Virus record (IMG/VR): IMGVR_UViG_3300044824_000342
Span: 1 to 43,331 of that record
Length of the DNA: 43,331 nucleotides
DNA from: a virus
Direction: 5' to 3' (one strand)
Below are positions 6,871 through 14,156 of this stretch, in pieces. The notes beneath the pieces are model-generated. The model did not search any database. It was not told where the DNA came from and saw nothing but the letters and a program-made list of their open reading frames with translations. Both the position numbers and the translations under genes were made by a program. Every line of letters begins with the position of its first letter. Positions within the stretch are counted from its first letter, which is position 1.

Positions 6871-7205
6871 GCACCGAGACCGCGATCCTGGTCCAGCTCC
6901 AGGAGGTCAACACCCGCCTCGGGCGTCTGGAGGCTCGACTCGACTCCGCGAGCCCGACCCCTTGGCCGGACAGGATGAGGACGTCGGAGGCCGTGATCTA
7001 CGTAAGGCAGGCCTACCACCTGCCACGGTTCTCCGCCAGGACGCTTTACAAGTGGCTGGCGGCCGGCCGACTGAGCGATGTCTCCGGGCCTCGCCGCTGG
7101 GTGCGCGGCGAGCTCGACCAGTGCTGTTCCGGCACGCCCGTCAGCTCTGAGGGCAGGGGAGCGAGGCGAAGGAACCACCAGGACGTCGCGGAGGACGGAT
7201 CATGA
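6867..7205 (+). CDS. MerR/excisionase-type DNA-binding protein
   Basis: The protein has 112 residues. After an N-terminal helix (ILVQLQEVNTRLGRLEARL, a short coiled coil) comes a winged-helix type HTH at about 35-80 (MRTSEAVIYVRQAYHL ... SARTLYKWLAAGRLSD ... RWVRGELDQ). This is the pattern of MerR-like/excisionase DNA-binding domains. It could be an excisionase for the integrase at 12385, or an early transcription regulator. The ATG-like GTG start overlaps the upstream stop by four bases. The tail is Arg/Gly-rich and probably disordered. Confidence 0.65.
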   Translation: MSTETAILVQLQEVNTRLGRLEARLDSASPTPWPDRMRTSEAVIYVRQAYHLPRFSARTLYKWLAAGRLSDVSGPRRWVRGELDQCCSGTPVSSEGRGARRRNHQDVAEDGS

Positions 7206-7381
7206 GCGCTCTCGAACTCAACGTCGCCCTCCAGGAAGCCGGGCGCACCTACACCGAGATCGTCAATGCACTGCTCGAGGGAGATCGCGTGCGGCGGTAT
7301 TCGCGCGAGCTGGACGAGGCCCGCGCAGCGGCCATGACGCGCAAGGCTGTTAACCGAAGTGCTCGCGAGGTGAGGCCATGA
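7202..7381 (+). CDS. Small early helical protein
   Basis: A 59-residue protein (starts MSALELNVALQEAGRTYTEI). It is strongly helical with alternating acidic and Arg residues, ending in a basic tail. It is joined by ATGA overlaps to both neighbours, so it is translated as part of the same early operon. No motif was recognised. Confidence 0.55.
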   Translation: MSALELNVALQEAGRTYTEIVNALLEGDRVRRYSRELDEARAAAMTRKAVNRSAREVRP

Positions 7382-7500
7382 CGAGGCGCGAGTGGTGGCG
7401 CTGGGTGCTGGCGTTTGGACTCATCGCGGGCCTGTGTGCGGTCTGGCTCTGGCTGTTTTACGGGCCCGTACTTGAGGTTTTGTGGTCGAGGCTGCCATGA
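7378..7500 (+). CDS. Small single-span membrane protein
   Basis: Forty residues: a basic, Trp-rich start (MTRREWWRWV) and one membrane segment (LAFGLIAGLCAVWLWLFY), then a short tail. It is coupled to both neighbours by ATGA overlaps. Early-operon membrane peptides of this type are common in siphoviruses, but their role is rarely known. No family was assigned. Confidence 0.5.
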   Translation: MTRREWWRWVLAFGLIAGLCAVWLWLFYGPVLEVLWSRLP

Positions 7501-7634
7501 GCCCGCTCCAGGTCACGCTCCTCGCGGTCGGCCTCCTGGTCGTTGTGCTGTTCATTTTGGGGTCAGTCGACTGGGCACGCGATCGGCGCTGGCCACGTAG
7601 CGGACACCGGCCACTGAAGGGCATGAGGCCATGA
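7497..7634 (+). CDS. Small single-span membrane protein
   Basis: Forty-five residues: one hydrophobic helix near the N-terminus (VTLLAVGLLVVVLFILGSV) followed by a strongly basic tail (WARDRRWPRSGHRP). By the positive-inside rule the tail should be cytoplasmic. ATGA overlaps join it to the gene before and the gene after. Function unknown. Confidence 0.5.
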   Translation: MSPLQVTLLAVGLLVVVLFILGSVDWARDRRWPRSGHRPLKGMRP

Positions 7635-7837
7635 TCGCCACCCTCCGTTGCGCCTGTGGCCGCGTCGAGGAGATCACGCTCGATTCCGCGCGGGCAGCCT
7701 TCCACTTCGACCAGGTGGTGGCCGAACACGGCTGGCAGGTGCAGACCATCTTCCACCTTGACGGCTCCGTCGAAGCGAACGACCTCTGCCCGCAATGCCT
7801 CGGTGGAGTTCGGGCCGCGGCTGGAGCGTCCTCGTGA
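7631..7837 (+). CDS. Small zinc-ribbon-like protein
   Basis: This 68-residue protein has two Cys pairs, CAC near the N-terminus (residues 7-9) and CPQC at about 53-56. Between them is a strand/helix segment with His residues (FHFDQVVAEHGW). A zinc-ribbon-like fold is plausible. It is coupled by overlaps on both sides within the early operon. The function is unknown; phage early zinc ribbons often contact host enzymes, but there is no direct evidence here. Confidence 0.6.
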   Translation: MIATLRCACGRVEEITLDSARAAFHFDQVVAEHGWQVQTIFHLDGSVEANDLCPQCLGGVRAAAGASS

Positions 7838-8406
7838 CACCTTCCCGCGGCTTCGGCGGCGCAGCGATGACGGTGACGTGCGAGCCGCGGTGCATGCACG
7901 CCACCAGATCTGAGTGCAGGTGCAGGTGCGGTGGCCTCGCGCACGGGGTCGCACCGCTCCCGCCGTCGGCACAACTCGAGTTGTTCTCCGACGAAGGGTC
8001 GGAAGAAGGGAGGAAGGATCATGAGGTTCTACATGGGAGTAAGGACAGTGCTGTGGGCTCTCCGGCACCCGCTCTTCGCCCTGCACCAGGCGATCTACCA
8101 CCAGCCGTACTCGAACCGGTGCTGGCGGCGACCGAATCCGGCGTAGGGGAGCCCTTTCCAATCGCGCGAGGGGACGCTCCGGGCGGGTTCGCTCCGCCAG
8201 AAAGTGAGAACGGTACGAGGACGCTCAAGCGGCTTTTCACTTGGCTGCGTGGCCTCGGCTCGATCGAGACCTACCCGCCCGAGGCCTGCACGCTCTGCGG
8301 GTTTGGGGCAAACCCGACCACCGGCGTCCCGATCAGGACGGTGCGCGGCGACCACGTCCACCTGTCGTGCATGCTCGGCGCGGCTCCGCACGCGCAGTGG
8401 AACTGA
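7834..8406 (+). CDS. Cys-rich early protein with two putative zinc motifs
   Basis: The protein has 190 residues from GTG 7834; an internal ATG at 7867 is an alternative start. The N-terminal part has a Cys cluster (CEPRCMHATRSECRCRCGG ending in HG), a pattern common in small phage proteins. The C-terminal part has CTLCG followed at distance by HVHLSC. The roughly 90 residues between are Pro/Ala/Gly-rich and low in predicted structure. A separate small frame (8021-8146) with a strong ribosome site is nested in that linker. This may therefore be two ancestral genes fused around a third. Confidence 0.55.
   Translation: MTPSRGFGGAAMTVTCEPRCMHATRSECRCRCGGLAHGVAPLPPSAQLELFSDEGSEEGRKDHEVLHGSKDSAVGSPAPALRPAPGDLPPAVLEPVLAATESGVGEPFPIARGDAPGGFAPPESENGTRTLKRLFTWLRGLGSIETYPPEACTLCGFGANPTTGVPIRTVRGDHVHLSCMLGAAPHAQWN
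8021..8146 (+). CDS. Possible nested gene: 41-residue basic peptide
   Basis: The frame starts at ATG 8021 behind GGGAGGAAGGATC, the best Shine-Dalgarno in this stretch. It encodes MRFYMGVRTVLWALRHPLFA followed by a His/Gln/Arg-rich tail, like a short amphipathic or membrane-associated peptide. It lies entirely inside the longer 7834-8406 frame, in a different phase, over that protein's low-complexity linker. The ribosome site and plausible composition support it. The overlap argues for caution. Confidence 0.4.
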   Translation: MRFYMGVRTVLWALRHPLFALHQAIYHQPYSNRCWRRPNPA

Positions 8407-8407
8407 C

Positions 8408-8683
8408 ATGCCCGGCAAACCTGAACCCCAGGCCGAGGACATCCAGACGACCAGTTTCGACTCTCCGGAGGACCGGCGTCACAAGGCGCTCCTCCGCATG
8501 CTCGGGCACGTGAAGGACGCGATCCGGCTCGATCCGCGGGTGATCTACCGAGCCGCGGCGCTGGCCGGCTACAACGCAAACCCCGACCCGAATGTTGGCA
8601 ATGCGGACCCCGACGCGAAGGCGCGCTGGGCCGACGAAGACGCCGAGTCTCTCCTGGCCATCGGCAGCGACGAACAGACCTGA
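8408..8683 (+). CDS. Early protein of unknown function
   Basis: Ninety-one residues. A central helical segment (RRHKALLRMLGHVKDAIRLD, then VIYRAAALAGYN) is flanked by acidic, probably disordered ends; the C-terminus is DEDAESLLAIGSDEQT. It starts at ATG 8408, one base after the upstream stop. No domain was recognised. It precedes the Gp37/Gp68-type gene by 15 bases and is part of the same early transcript. Confidence 0.55.
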   Translation: MPGKPEPQAEDIQTTSFDSPEDRRHKALLRMLGHVKDAIRLDPRVIYRAAALAGYNANPDPNVGNADPDAKARWADEDAESLLAIGSDEQT

Positions 8684-8698
8684 AGAATCGAGGCACCA

Positions 8699-9673
8699 GT
8701 GAGTGGTCGATCGAAGATCGAGTGGACCGATGCCGTCTGGAACCCGGTCACGGGCTGCACGAAGGTCTCGGCTGGCTGCAAGAACTGCTACGCCGAGCGC
8801 ATGGCGACTCGGCTGGCCGGCCGCGCGGGCTACCCGGCCGAGCACCCCTTCGCCGTGACCCTGCATCCGGAGCGCCTCGACGAGCCGCTGCACTGGCGGC
8901 AGCCGCGCCGGGTGTTCGTCTGCTCGACGAGCGACCTGTTCCACCCGGACGTGCCGGACGAATTCATCGACGACGTGTTCGCGGTGGCGGCGGTCTGCCC
9001 TCAGCACACGTTCCAGGCACTCACCAAAAGGCCGGTTCGGATGGTCAGGTACCTTTCGTCGAGCGCCCAGACCTTCCCGGAAGCTGAGCGGCGCGACGAC
9101 ATCGCGGCCACGGCATTTGATCGGTTCGTTGAGCGACCGTCTCCGTCCCATCTCGGGGAGTTGCAGTTCTGCGATTCGGACCTGCTGATTCAGCCAGACG
9201 AGTGGCCTCTCACGAACGTCTGGCTCGGCACCAGCGTCGAGGACCAGGCGACGGCCGACGAGCGCATCCCACACCTTCTGCGGTGTCCGGCGCCTGTGCG
9301 GTTCGTGAGCTACGAGCCGGCGCTCGGGCCGGTCACGTTCGCCGACGCCTGCAACGACTGGCTCAACGACGAGGGCGACTCTCTCGACTGGATCATCGCC
9401 GGGGGCGAGTCCGGCCCGAAGGCGCGACCAGCACACCCGGACTGGTTCCGCTCGGTTCGCGACCAGTGTGCGGCGGCTTGCGTGCCGTTCTTTTTCAAAC
9501 AGTGGGGGGAGTGGGCGCCGGCCGAGTGCCTCGGCAGCACGATGAAATTCGACGGCATGGAGAACTACCACGTCTGGGACCAGGACAACGTGTCAAGGCG
9601 CGTCGGCAAGAAGGCCGGGGGCCACCTCCTCGACGGCGTCGAGCACCACCAGTGGCCGAAGGGCAGCGCGTAG
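8699..9673 (+). CDS. Phage Gp37/Gp68 family protein (DUF5131)
   Basis: The 324-residue protein starts MSGRSKIEWTDAVWNPVTGC, a nearly invariant opening of the DUF5131 family. The Cys cluster (C-x6-C-x2-C, about residues 20-30, ending CKNCYAERMA) resembles radical-SAM or iron-sulfur centres. Later family landmarks are VFVCSTSDLFH, TKRP, WLGTSVE and GGESGP. Members are frequent in phages and mobile elements; a DNA or RNA modification role has been suggested but is not settled. GTG start at 8699. It stands between early regulatory genes and the replication genes. Confidence 0.85.
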   Translation: MSGRSKIEWTDAVWNPVTGCTKVSAGCKNCYAERMATRLAGRAGYPAEHPFAVTLHPERLDEPLHWRQPRRVFVCSTSDLFHPDVPDEFIDDVFAVAAVCPQHTFQALTKRPVRMVRYLSSSAQTFPEAERRDDIAATAFDRFVERPSPSHLGELQFCDSDLLIQPDEWPLTNVWLGTSVEDQATADERIPHLLRCPAPVRFVSYEPALGPVTFADACNDWLNDEGDSLDWIIAGGESGPKARPAHPDWFRSVRDQCAAACVPFFFKQWGEWAPAECLGSTMKFDGMENYHVWDQDNVSRRVGKKAGGHLLDGVEHHQWPKGSA

Positions 9674-9675
9674 CT

Positions 9676-10599
9676 ATGGCGCGACCTGGACTGATGGACC
9701 ATCGAAAGTTTCGGCGCCTGGTGGCGCTGCTCGGGATCGGCCCGGCGCAGACTCGGGGCCACCTCGAGATGCTGTGGGACAGCGCCTACCAGAACGGCGA
9801 CGCCTACATCGGGGATCAGACGGACGTCGAGCTCGCGGCCGGGTGGACAGGGGACACGGGGGTCCTCTGCAAGGCATTCGTTGAATGCGGAGGAGTCGGA
9901 CCCGGCTTCATCGACGCCCGCGAGGATGGCCTCACGTTTGACGTACACGATCTGTTCGACCACGCTCCGGAGTACGTGAAGTCGCGGTGGCGAATGGAGC
10001 GCAAACGTCGCGAAGCTGGTGCCCGCGTTCGCAAGGAAAAGGAATCGTTAGGAACTGTTTCGAACAGTTCCGAACAATCCGGCAAAGGTTACGCATCTCC
10101 CGCACCCGCACCCGTAAGAGAAGACAAGACTAACAACTCTCCCGGAGCGGCGGACGCCGCACCGGTCGCGCCGGCCCTGACCTTGACGTCGCCTGTCCCC
10201 GGTAAGGGCAACGGCAAGACGCGGCGAGGAGCAAACACCAACCCCGACCACAAGCGCCTGGTTGACCACTACGCCACCGAGTTCAAGCGAACGCAGGGTG
10301 CCCCACCCCTCCTCGAGAAGGCCGACTTCGCGGCGGTCGCGTCGGTCCTAGCCGGTCGCACCTTCGAGGAGGCGGCTCGGATCGTGACAGCGTTCCTCGA
10401 GAAGCCCGACGACTGGAGCAAGGAGCGTGGGCTGCTGCGCCTCCGGGACCTCCCCGCGGCAGTGACGAAGATCCTGGCGCGCGCATCGCCTCCGCGGTCT
10501 GCGGCGATGCGCGCCGGCCTCGACGACGAGCGGCGTTCGCAGTTTGCAGCGATGGACGAGGAGCTCAACAGGAAGGGGGCAAGCGGTGGCACCGACTGA
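9676..10599 (+). CDS. O-like replication initiation protein
   Basis: The 307-residue protein has three parts: a winged-helix-like N-terminal domain (MARPGLMDHRKFRRLVALLG to about residue 115), a Ser/Ala/Pro linker (about 119-170), and a helical C-terminal domain (about 190-280). It sits directly before a DnaC-like loader gene, like lambda O before P or DnaD-type initiators before helicase loaders. It should bind the origin and recruit the loader. The linker DNA (10031-10184) contains an iteron-like array and is perfectly repeated, inverted, at 15741-15894. Lambda also has its origin inside gene O. Confidence 0.72.
   Translation: MARPGLMDHRKFRRLVALLGIGPAQTRGHLEMLWDSAYQNGDAYIGDQTDVELAAGWTGDTGVLCKAFVECGGVGPGFIDAREDGLTFDVHDLFDHAPEYVKSRWRMERKRREAGARVRKEKESLGTVSNSSEQSGKGYASPAPAPVREDKTNNSPGAADAAPVAPALTLTSPVPGKGNGKTRRGANTNPDHKRLVDHYATEFKRTQGAPPLLEKADFAAVASVLAGRTFEEAARIVTAFLEKPDDWSKERGLLRLRDLPAAVTKILARASPPRSAAMRAGLDDERRSQFAAMDEELNRKGASGGTD
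10031..10184 (+). repeat. 154-bp perfect inverted repeat, copy A
   Basis: Every base matches the reverse complement of 15741-15894; for any position x the partner is 25925 minus x. Matching starts at GCAAGGAAAA and ends at CCCTGACCTT. Copy A lies in the linker of the replication protein and is read in frame. The two copies flank 5.6 kb that contains the helicase loader and integrase. Confidence 0.95.
10041..10140 (+). other. Candidate replication origin inside the O-like gene
   Basis: Four related units are spaced by one helical turn: GGAATCGTT (10041) and GGAACTGTT (10051), then inverted AACAGTTCC (10063) and AACAATCC (10073). About 35 bp downstream is an unusually A-rich stretch for this GC-rich phage (10115-10140, with AAGAGAAGACAAGACTAA). 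Iterons beside an easily melted segment, inside the initiator gene, is the layout of the lambda origin. Seen: the units and spacing. Inferred: origin function. Confidence 0.5.
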
Positions 10600-11314
10600 G
10601 GATGCTGGATCAATCGCGAAGGGGGTCCTCGAGCACATCCGGAACGGGATGGCCGAGCGCATCGAACGGCTCTGCTACCACTGCCAGGCGGCCGAGGCAA
10701 CGGAGGACAAGGAGGGCCGGTTCGACATCCCACTGTGCGACCGCTGCCGGGCTCGAGCGGCAGAGGAACGGGTCGCGATCCGGCTCGGCGAGGCAGAGAT
10801 TCCGAGGCGCTACAGGGAGGCGCGCCGCGCGGACATCGACGCGGTGACCTGGCGCCGGGTGCAGTCGTGGATCGGCTCCGAGGGATGGGCGCTCGTACTC
10901 CTCGGCCCGACCGGGTGCGGCAAGTCACACCTGGCGGCCGCGACGCTCGTGGAACTCGCGCACCAGAACGTCTCGATGCTCTGGCGCTCCGTGCCAGCGC
11001 TGATCGACCAGCTCAAGGAATTCGAGCGGGCCACGGAGCTGATGGAACGGCTGACTCGGGTCCGGGTGCTGGTGCTCGACGACCTGGCGGCCGCGCGCCT
11101 GACGGATTTCGGCCTCGATCGCGTCGCGACGCTCGTCCAGGCGCGGTATGACGGCTGCCGGCGGACGATCGTGACCACGAATCTCGAGGCGTCGGCGATC
11201 GGCGAGCTGCATGGCCGGATGGCGTCGCGGCTGCTCGGAACTGGGGACGGCGCCACGGTGATCAAGTTAGGCGGCTCGGACCGGCGCCAGAAGCGGGCGA
11301 AGGGGGCAGCATGA
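10586..11314 (+). CDS. DnaC/IstB-like helicase loader (AAA+ ATPase)
   Basis: The 242-residue protein loads the host replicative helicase at the phage origin (family role). Walker A is GPTGCGKS (about residues 107-114), Walker B is VLVLDDLAA (about 160-168), the sensor region is IVTTNL, and an Arg-finger-like Arg lies in MASRLL. An N-terminal zinc module (CYHC ... CDRC, about 29-54) is typical of phage DnaC-like proteins. The chosen start is GTG 10586, behind AGGAAGGGG, overlapping the end of the O-like gene by 14 bases, so the two are translated together. Confidence 0.85.
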   Translation: MAPTEDAGSIAKGVLEHIRNGMAERIERLCYHCQAAEATEDKEGRFDIPLCDRCRARAAEERVAIRLGEAEIPRRYREARRADIDAVTWRRVQSWIGSEGWALVLLGPTGCGKSHLAAATLVELAHQNVSMLWRSVPALIDQLKEFERATELMERLTRVRVLVLDDLAAARLTDFGLDRVATLVQARYDGCRRTIVTTNLEASAIGELHGRMASRLLGTGDGATVIKLGGSDRRQKRAKGAA

Positions 11315-11484
11315 GCGAGCGAGAACACCCCTGTCGGATGTGTGGAGACCGCGCGACTGTTGGCTTGTCCGCCGCCGGCGAAGGCTTCTGGTTCTGCTCA
11401 GAGTGCTTCGCCAAGGTCACCAAGGAGATCGCTTCGGGGGCGACGCGCGAAAAGGCGAAGAGAGAGGCTCGGCGGCGACCATGA
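11311..11484 (+). CDS. Small zinc-finger protein
   Basis: This 57-residue protein has two Cys pairs, CRMC (residues 8-11) and CSEC (about 29-32), around a short beta hairpin with GFWF, forming a likely four-Cys zinc ribbon. A basic helix follows (TREKAKREARRR). It is coupled by ATGA to the helicase loader and to the next gene, so it may act with replication proteins. Function unknown. Confidence 0.6.
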   Translation: MSEREHPCRMCGDRATVGLSAAGEGFWFCSECFAKVTKEIASGATREKAKREARRRP

Positions 11485-11756
11485 CCCCTTCCTGGTCCGC
11501 CGTCCTCCAGCACAAGACAGACCACCTGCGCCAGCTCTCGGTCGAGATCGAGGTCCTGGCGCGCGACGCAATCATGAGCGGCGACGCGAGCAACGGTGAC
11601 CTGTTCCTCGAGCTCGAGGAGACGGCGCTCGCGGCGCGCGCGGTGGCCGAGTCCCTCTGGGTAGTCGCACATAACGAGCGCCAGCGTCGCGCCGGCCTGG
11701 CGGACCGGATGGCTGGAAGGCCCAGGGATCCGTTCCTGGCGAAGGCGGGCGCATGA
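11481..11756 (+). CDS. Helical early protein, unknown function
   Basis: Ninety-one residues, predicted almost entirely helical: a helix from about residue 5 to 35 (VLQHKTDHLRQLSVEIEVLA), then a second acidic helix (LFLELEETALAARAVAESLW) and a basic tail. It could form a helical hairpin or dimer. No family was recognised. It is joined by four-base overlaps to the zinc-finger gene and to the GIY-YIG gene. Confidence 0.6.
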   Translation: MTPSWSAVLQHKTDHLRQLSVEIEVLARDAIMSGDASNGDLFLELEETALAARAVAESLWVVAHNERQRRAGLADRMAGRPRDPFLAKAGA

Positions 11757-12388
11757 AGCAGACCACCGTCAAACATCAGTCGTTCCTGTTTCCCAGTGGT
11801 CTTCTCACCGTTGAGGAGATGGCCCGAGAGTTGGAGATGTCGGAAGAGCGCCTTAGCGGCCTCGCGGAGGCCTGTTATTGTCCACACTATCGAGTGGACG
11901 GTTCGGCGCCGCTCTTCTCCCGTGCAGAGGTAAGGCAGTGGGCCCGCAAAAGTCTCGTTGAACGATGCGACGGTTGTCGGTTTCCTACCGAGTTGACTGT
12001 CTTGAGGTTTGATGGGGCCGAGTTCGCCGCCGACCCCATACCACCAACCATTTCAAACGTGGCGGGGCTCTGTCGGCTCCCGATGGTTCCAAGGGTCTCT
12101 GGAGTCTACTTCCTCTGCAAGCAGAGGGAGGTCGTGTACGTTGGGCAGAGCGTCGACGTTCCGAGTAGGGTAAGACAGCACCCCTACGACTATGACGCGG
12201 TCTTCTTTCTTCCGGTCCCGAGGGAACACCTCAATCAGGTCGAGGGTGCCTTCATTCGGACTCTGGCACCGAGGGAGAACGACATCGGCCATGGGACACC
12301 AAGTGTTCAGGGGGACCCGGTTGAGGTAGTTGCAGCACTTTCGACCAACCATCCGAAACACCAACTTTCAAGAGTAGAAGGACGATGA
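11753..12388 (+). CDS. HTH-GIY-YIG fusion nuclease
   Basis: The protein has 211 residues. The N-terminus has a MerR/HTH_17-like segment (LLTVEEMARELEMSEERLSG ... LFSRAEVRQW, about 18-66) and a CDGC pair. A compact GIY-YIG domain follows at about 115-175 (GVYFL, VVYVGQS, then VRQH and the Glu of NQVEGAF). GIY-YIG enzymes cut DNA one strand at a time and include homing nucleases. Its base composition is visibly less GC-rich than the surroundings, suggesting recent acquisition. It is coupled to the integrase gene by ATGA. It may be a site-specific homing nuclease or an antiviral effector. Confidence 0.75.
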   Translation: MKQTTVKHQSFLFPSGLLTVEEMARELEMSEERLSGLAEACYCPHYRVDGSAPLFSRAEVRQWARKSLVERCDGCRFPTELTVLRFDGAEFAADPIPPTISNVAGLCRLPMVPRVSGVYFLCKQREVVYVGQSVDVPSRVRQHPYDYDAVFFLPVPREHLNQVEGAFIRTLAPRENDIGHGTPSVQGDPVEVVAALSTNHPKHQLSRVEGR

Positions 12389-13293
12389 GTACCACGAAAC
12401 CCAATCCGGTGCGGTCTTATCTGGACACTCTTGCCGGCGAGGGACGCAGAAACCAGCGCCGCGCCTTGCAGATTGCCGCATCGGTCGCCGCAGGCCACCC
12501 CATCAAACGCCCTGAAATGTTCGCTTGGCATCGGTGGCGTTACCAGCAGACCGCGATGGTACGGGCGTTCTTGTTAGGTCGATACGCCCCGAAGACAGCA
12601 AACCGCGTGCTTTCTGCCGTGCGGCGGGTGATGAAAGAGGCGTGGCGGTTGGGTTTGATCGACTACGAAACGTGCGAAAGGGCCTCGGATATCGAGGTCG
12701 TGCGCGGAAAGCCGGCACCGCGCGGCAGGGTGCTTGGGCAGCGCGACGTGACGGCCCTGTTCCAGGGCTGCAAGGATGGGACACTCATCGGGGCTCGCGA
12801 CGGTGCGGTCCTGGCGCTCTGCTACGCCGCTGGCTTGCGACGAGCCGAGGCGGTGAGCCTCGACCTCGACGCGATCGGCGCCGACGGAGCAGTGTCTGTG
12901 ATCGGGAAGGGTGCGAAAGCCCGGATCACATACCTCGGCGACGGCGTTGCCTGGGTCCGGCGCTGGGTCGAGCGCCGCGGATCTGAGGCTGGCCCGCTTC
13001 TGTGCGACGTGCGAAACGACCGGATCACCCGGCGTCGCCTCTCTGAACGGGCGGTCTTCTACATCGTCGTCAAGCGGGCCCAGAACGCCGGGATCGCGCG
13101 GGTGACGCCGCACGACCTCCGGCGGACGTTTGCAACGAACCTGCTCGAGGACGGCGTCGACATCGAGACGGTGAGCCGGCTGCTCGGCCACGAGTCGAAC
13201 GAAACGACGGCGATCTACGACCTGCGCGGGGAGGCGAGCAAAGCCCGCGCGCAACGGCGGTTGAACGTGCCGAATCCTGGAGGACCTCAATGA
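12385..13293 (+). CDS. int: Tyrosine recombinase / integrase
   Basis: The protein has 302 residues. An N-terminal SAM-like core-binding domain spans about 5-110. The catalytic domain carries the expected residues: Arg in AGLRRAEA (about 151), Lys in GKGAKAR (about 176), HDLRRT (about 246-251), His in LLGHES (about 268) and the Tyr of TAIYD (about 278). It should insert the phage into the host chromosome. It is unusually placed in the middle of the early operon, coupled to genes on both sides, with no intergenic space for an adjacent attP. A XerC/D-like resolution role is an alternative. Confidence 0.88.
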   Translation: MSTTKPNPVRSYLDTLAGEGRRNQRRALQIAASVAAGHPIKRPEMFAWHRWRYQQTAMVRAFLLGRYAPKTANRVLSAVRRVMKEAWRLGLIDYETCERASDIEVVRGKPAPRGRVLGQRDVTALFQGCKDGTLIGARDGAVLALCYAAGLRRAEAVSLDLDAIGADGAVSVIGKGAKARITYLGDGVAWVRRWVERRGSEAGPLLCDVRNDRITRRRLSERAVFYIVVKRAQNAGIARVTPHDLRRTFATNLLEDGVDIETVSRLLGHESNETTAIYDLRGEASKARAQRRLNVPNPGGPQ

Positions 13294-14156
13294 GCCATCC
13301 CCTGACCGTCGAAGCGCTGCGCCGCCTCGCCCACGACCTGCTCGACAAGGTCCTCCACGACCTGGTCGACAAGGTCCTCGACGAGCTCGCCAACTGGCAG
13401 GAGAAGATCGAGGAGCCGGAAATTCCGGGCAAGTCGATCGTCCAGAGGTGCCGCGAGGACATCGCGGAGGGCGCCGAGGAGCAGAAGAGAACGCCACGGA
13501 GATCGAGCGCGGCCGTGCCATCTCCCAAGGCGATTGCTCACGGGTGGGTGCGCATGGGTAACCCGAAGCGCGTGCCGGCAGCCACAGCACAGAGAAAGTC
13601 AGGTCCTCGCGCCTTGGACGTCGTTTCGATGGCTGTCCGCCAGACCGGCGAGTCGTACACACTCGAGCTGGCGATCCCGGTGGCTGCCTCTACCCGCGCT
13701 GGTCTGAAGACCGGCAAGCGCGCACAGTTTGCCGTCGTCGGGCGCACCATCGTCGTCAAACCGGTGGACGAACTCGACGAAGGCATAACGGTCAGCGATC
13801 GAGGAGGCCAAACCGTCGCGATCCGGCCGAGTGGCCGGCCTCTCGGGTTGTGCAAGCCGCAGCACGCGACGCATTGCACCTGGCACCTCAATCAGGAACA
13901 CCACCTGGTTGCCGACCTGCCCGACTGGTGGCCGCATTCGGAAGTTTCGGCGGTTCGCACGCATCCGAAACCGGAGGACGAGGTTGGCGAGGCACTGGAG
14001 AACAGCGAGTTTCCGTGCCACGTCGACGACTGCCAGGGATCGGCCACGCGCCAGTGCAACCTCTGCGACGGCCTGTTCTGCGGCGCCCACTGGCCTGCGC
14101 ACGTCCGCGGCCACCAGCAGCGACACGCCGAACACCAGCAGGCGATCCATGCCTGA
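13290..14156 (+). CDS. Composite protein with C-terminal zinc-finger segment
   Basis: The 288-residue protein looks assembled from unrelated pieces. An N-terminal amphipathic helix has a repeated unit (LLDKVLHDLVDKVLDEL, about 14-30). A segment (about 80-93, AIAHGWVRMGNP) is nearly identical to a small downstream protein. A beta-rich middle resembles swapped-hairpin proteins (LELAIPVAASTRAGL ... FAVVGRTIVVKPVDEL). The Cys/His-rich end (CHVDDC ... CNLCDGLFCGAHWPAHVRGH, about 248-278) looks like a B-box or double zinc finger. No family fits the whole. It overlaps the integrase stop by four bases. Confidence 0.6.
   Translation: MSHPLTVEALRRLAHDLLDKVLHDLVDKVLDELANWQEKIEEPEIPGKSIVQRCREDIAEGAEEQKRTPRRSSAAVPSPKAIAHGWVRMGNPKRVPAATAQRKSGPRALDVVSMAVRQTGESYTLELAIPVAASTRAGLKTGKRAQFAVVGRTIVVKPVDELDEGITVSDRGGQTVAIRPSGRPLGLCKPQHATHCTWHLNQEHHLVADLPDWWPHSEVSAVRTHPKPEDEVGEALENSEFPCHVDDCQGSATRQCNLCDGLFCGAHWPAHVRGHQQRHAEHQQAIHA
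13528..13567 (+). repeat. 40-bp direct repeat, copy 1
   Basis: It matches 14595-14634 at 39 of 40 bases; the only difference is G versus T at 13556. Both copies are coding and in the same reading phase, giving AIAHGWVRMGNP here and AIAHGWVRIGNP in copy 2. The spacing is 1067 bp. Confidence 0.93.

Noticed and set aside
7421-8161. Minus-strand frames of about 150-250 codons opposite the small early genes
   Set aside because: They run against a densely overlapping plus-strand operon, with shadow-type composition.
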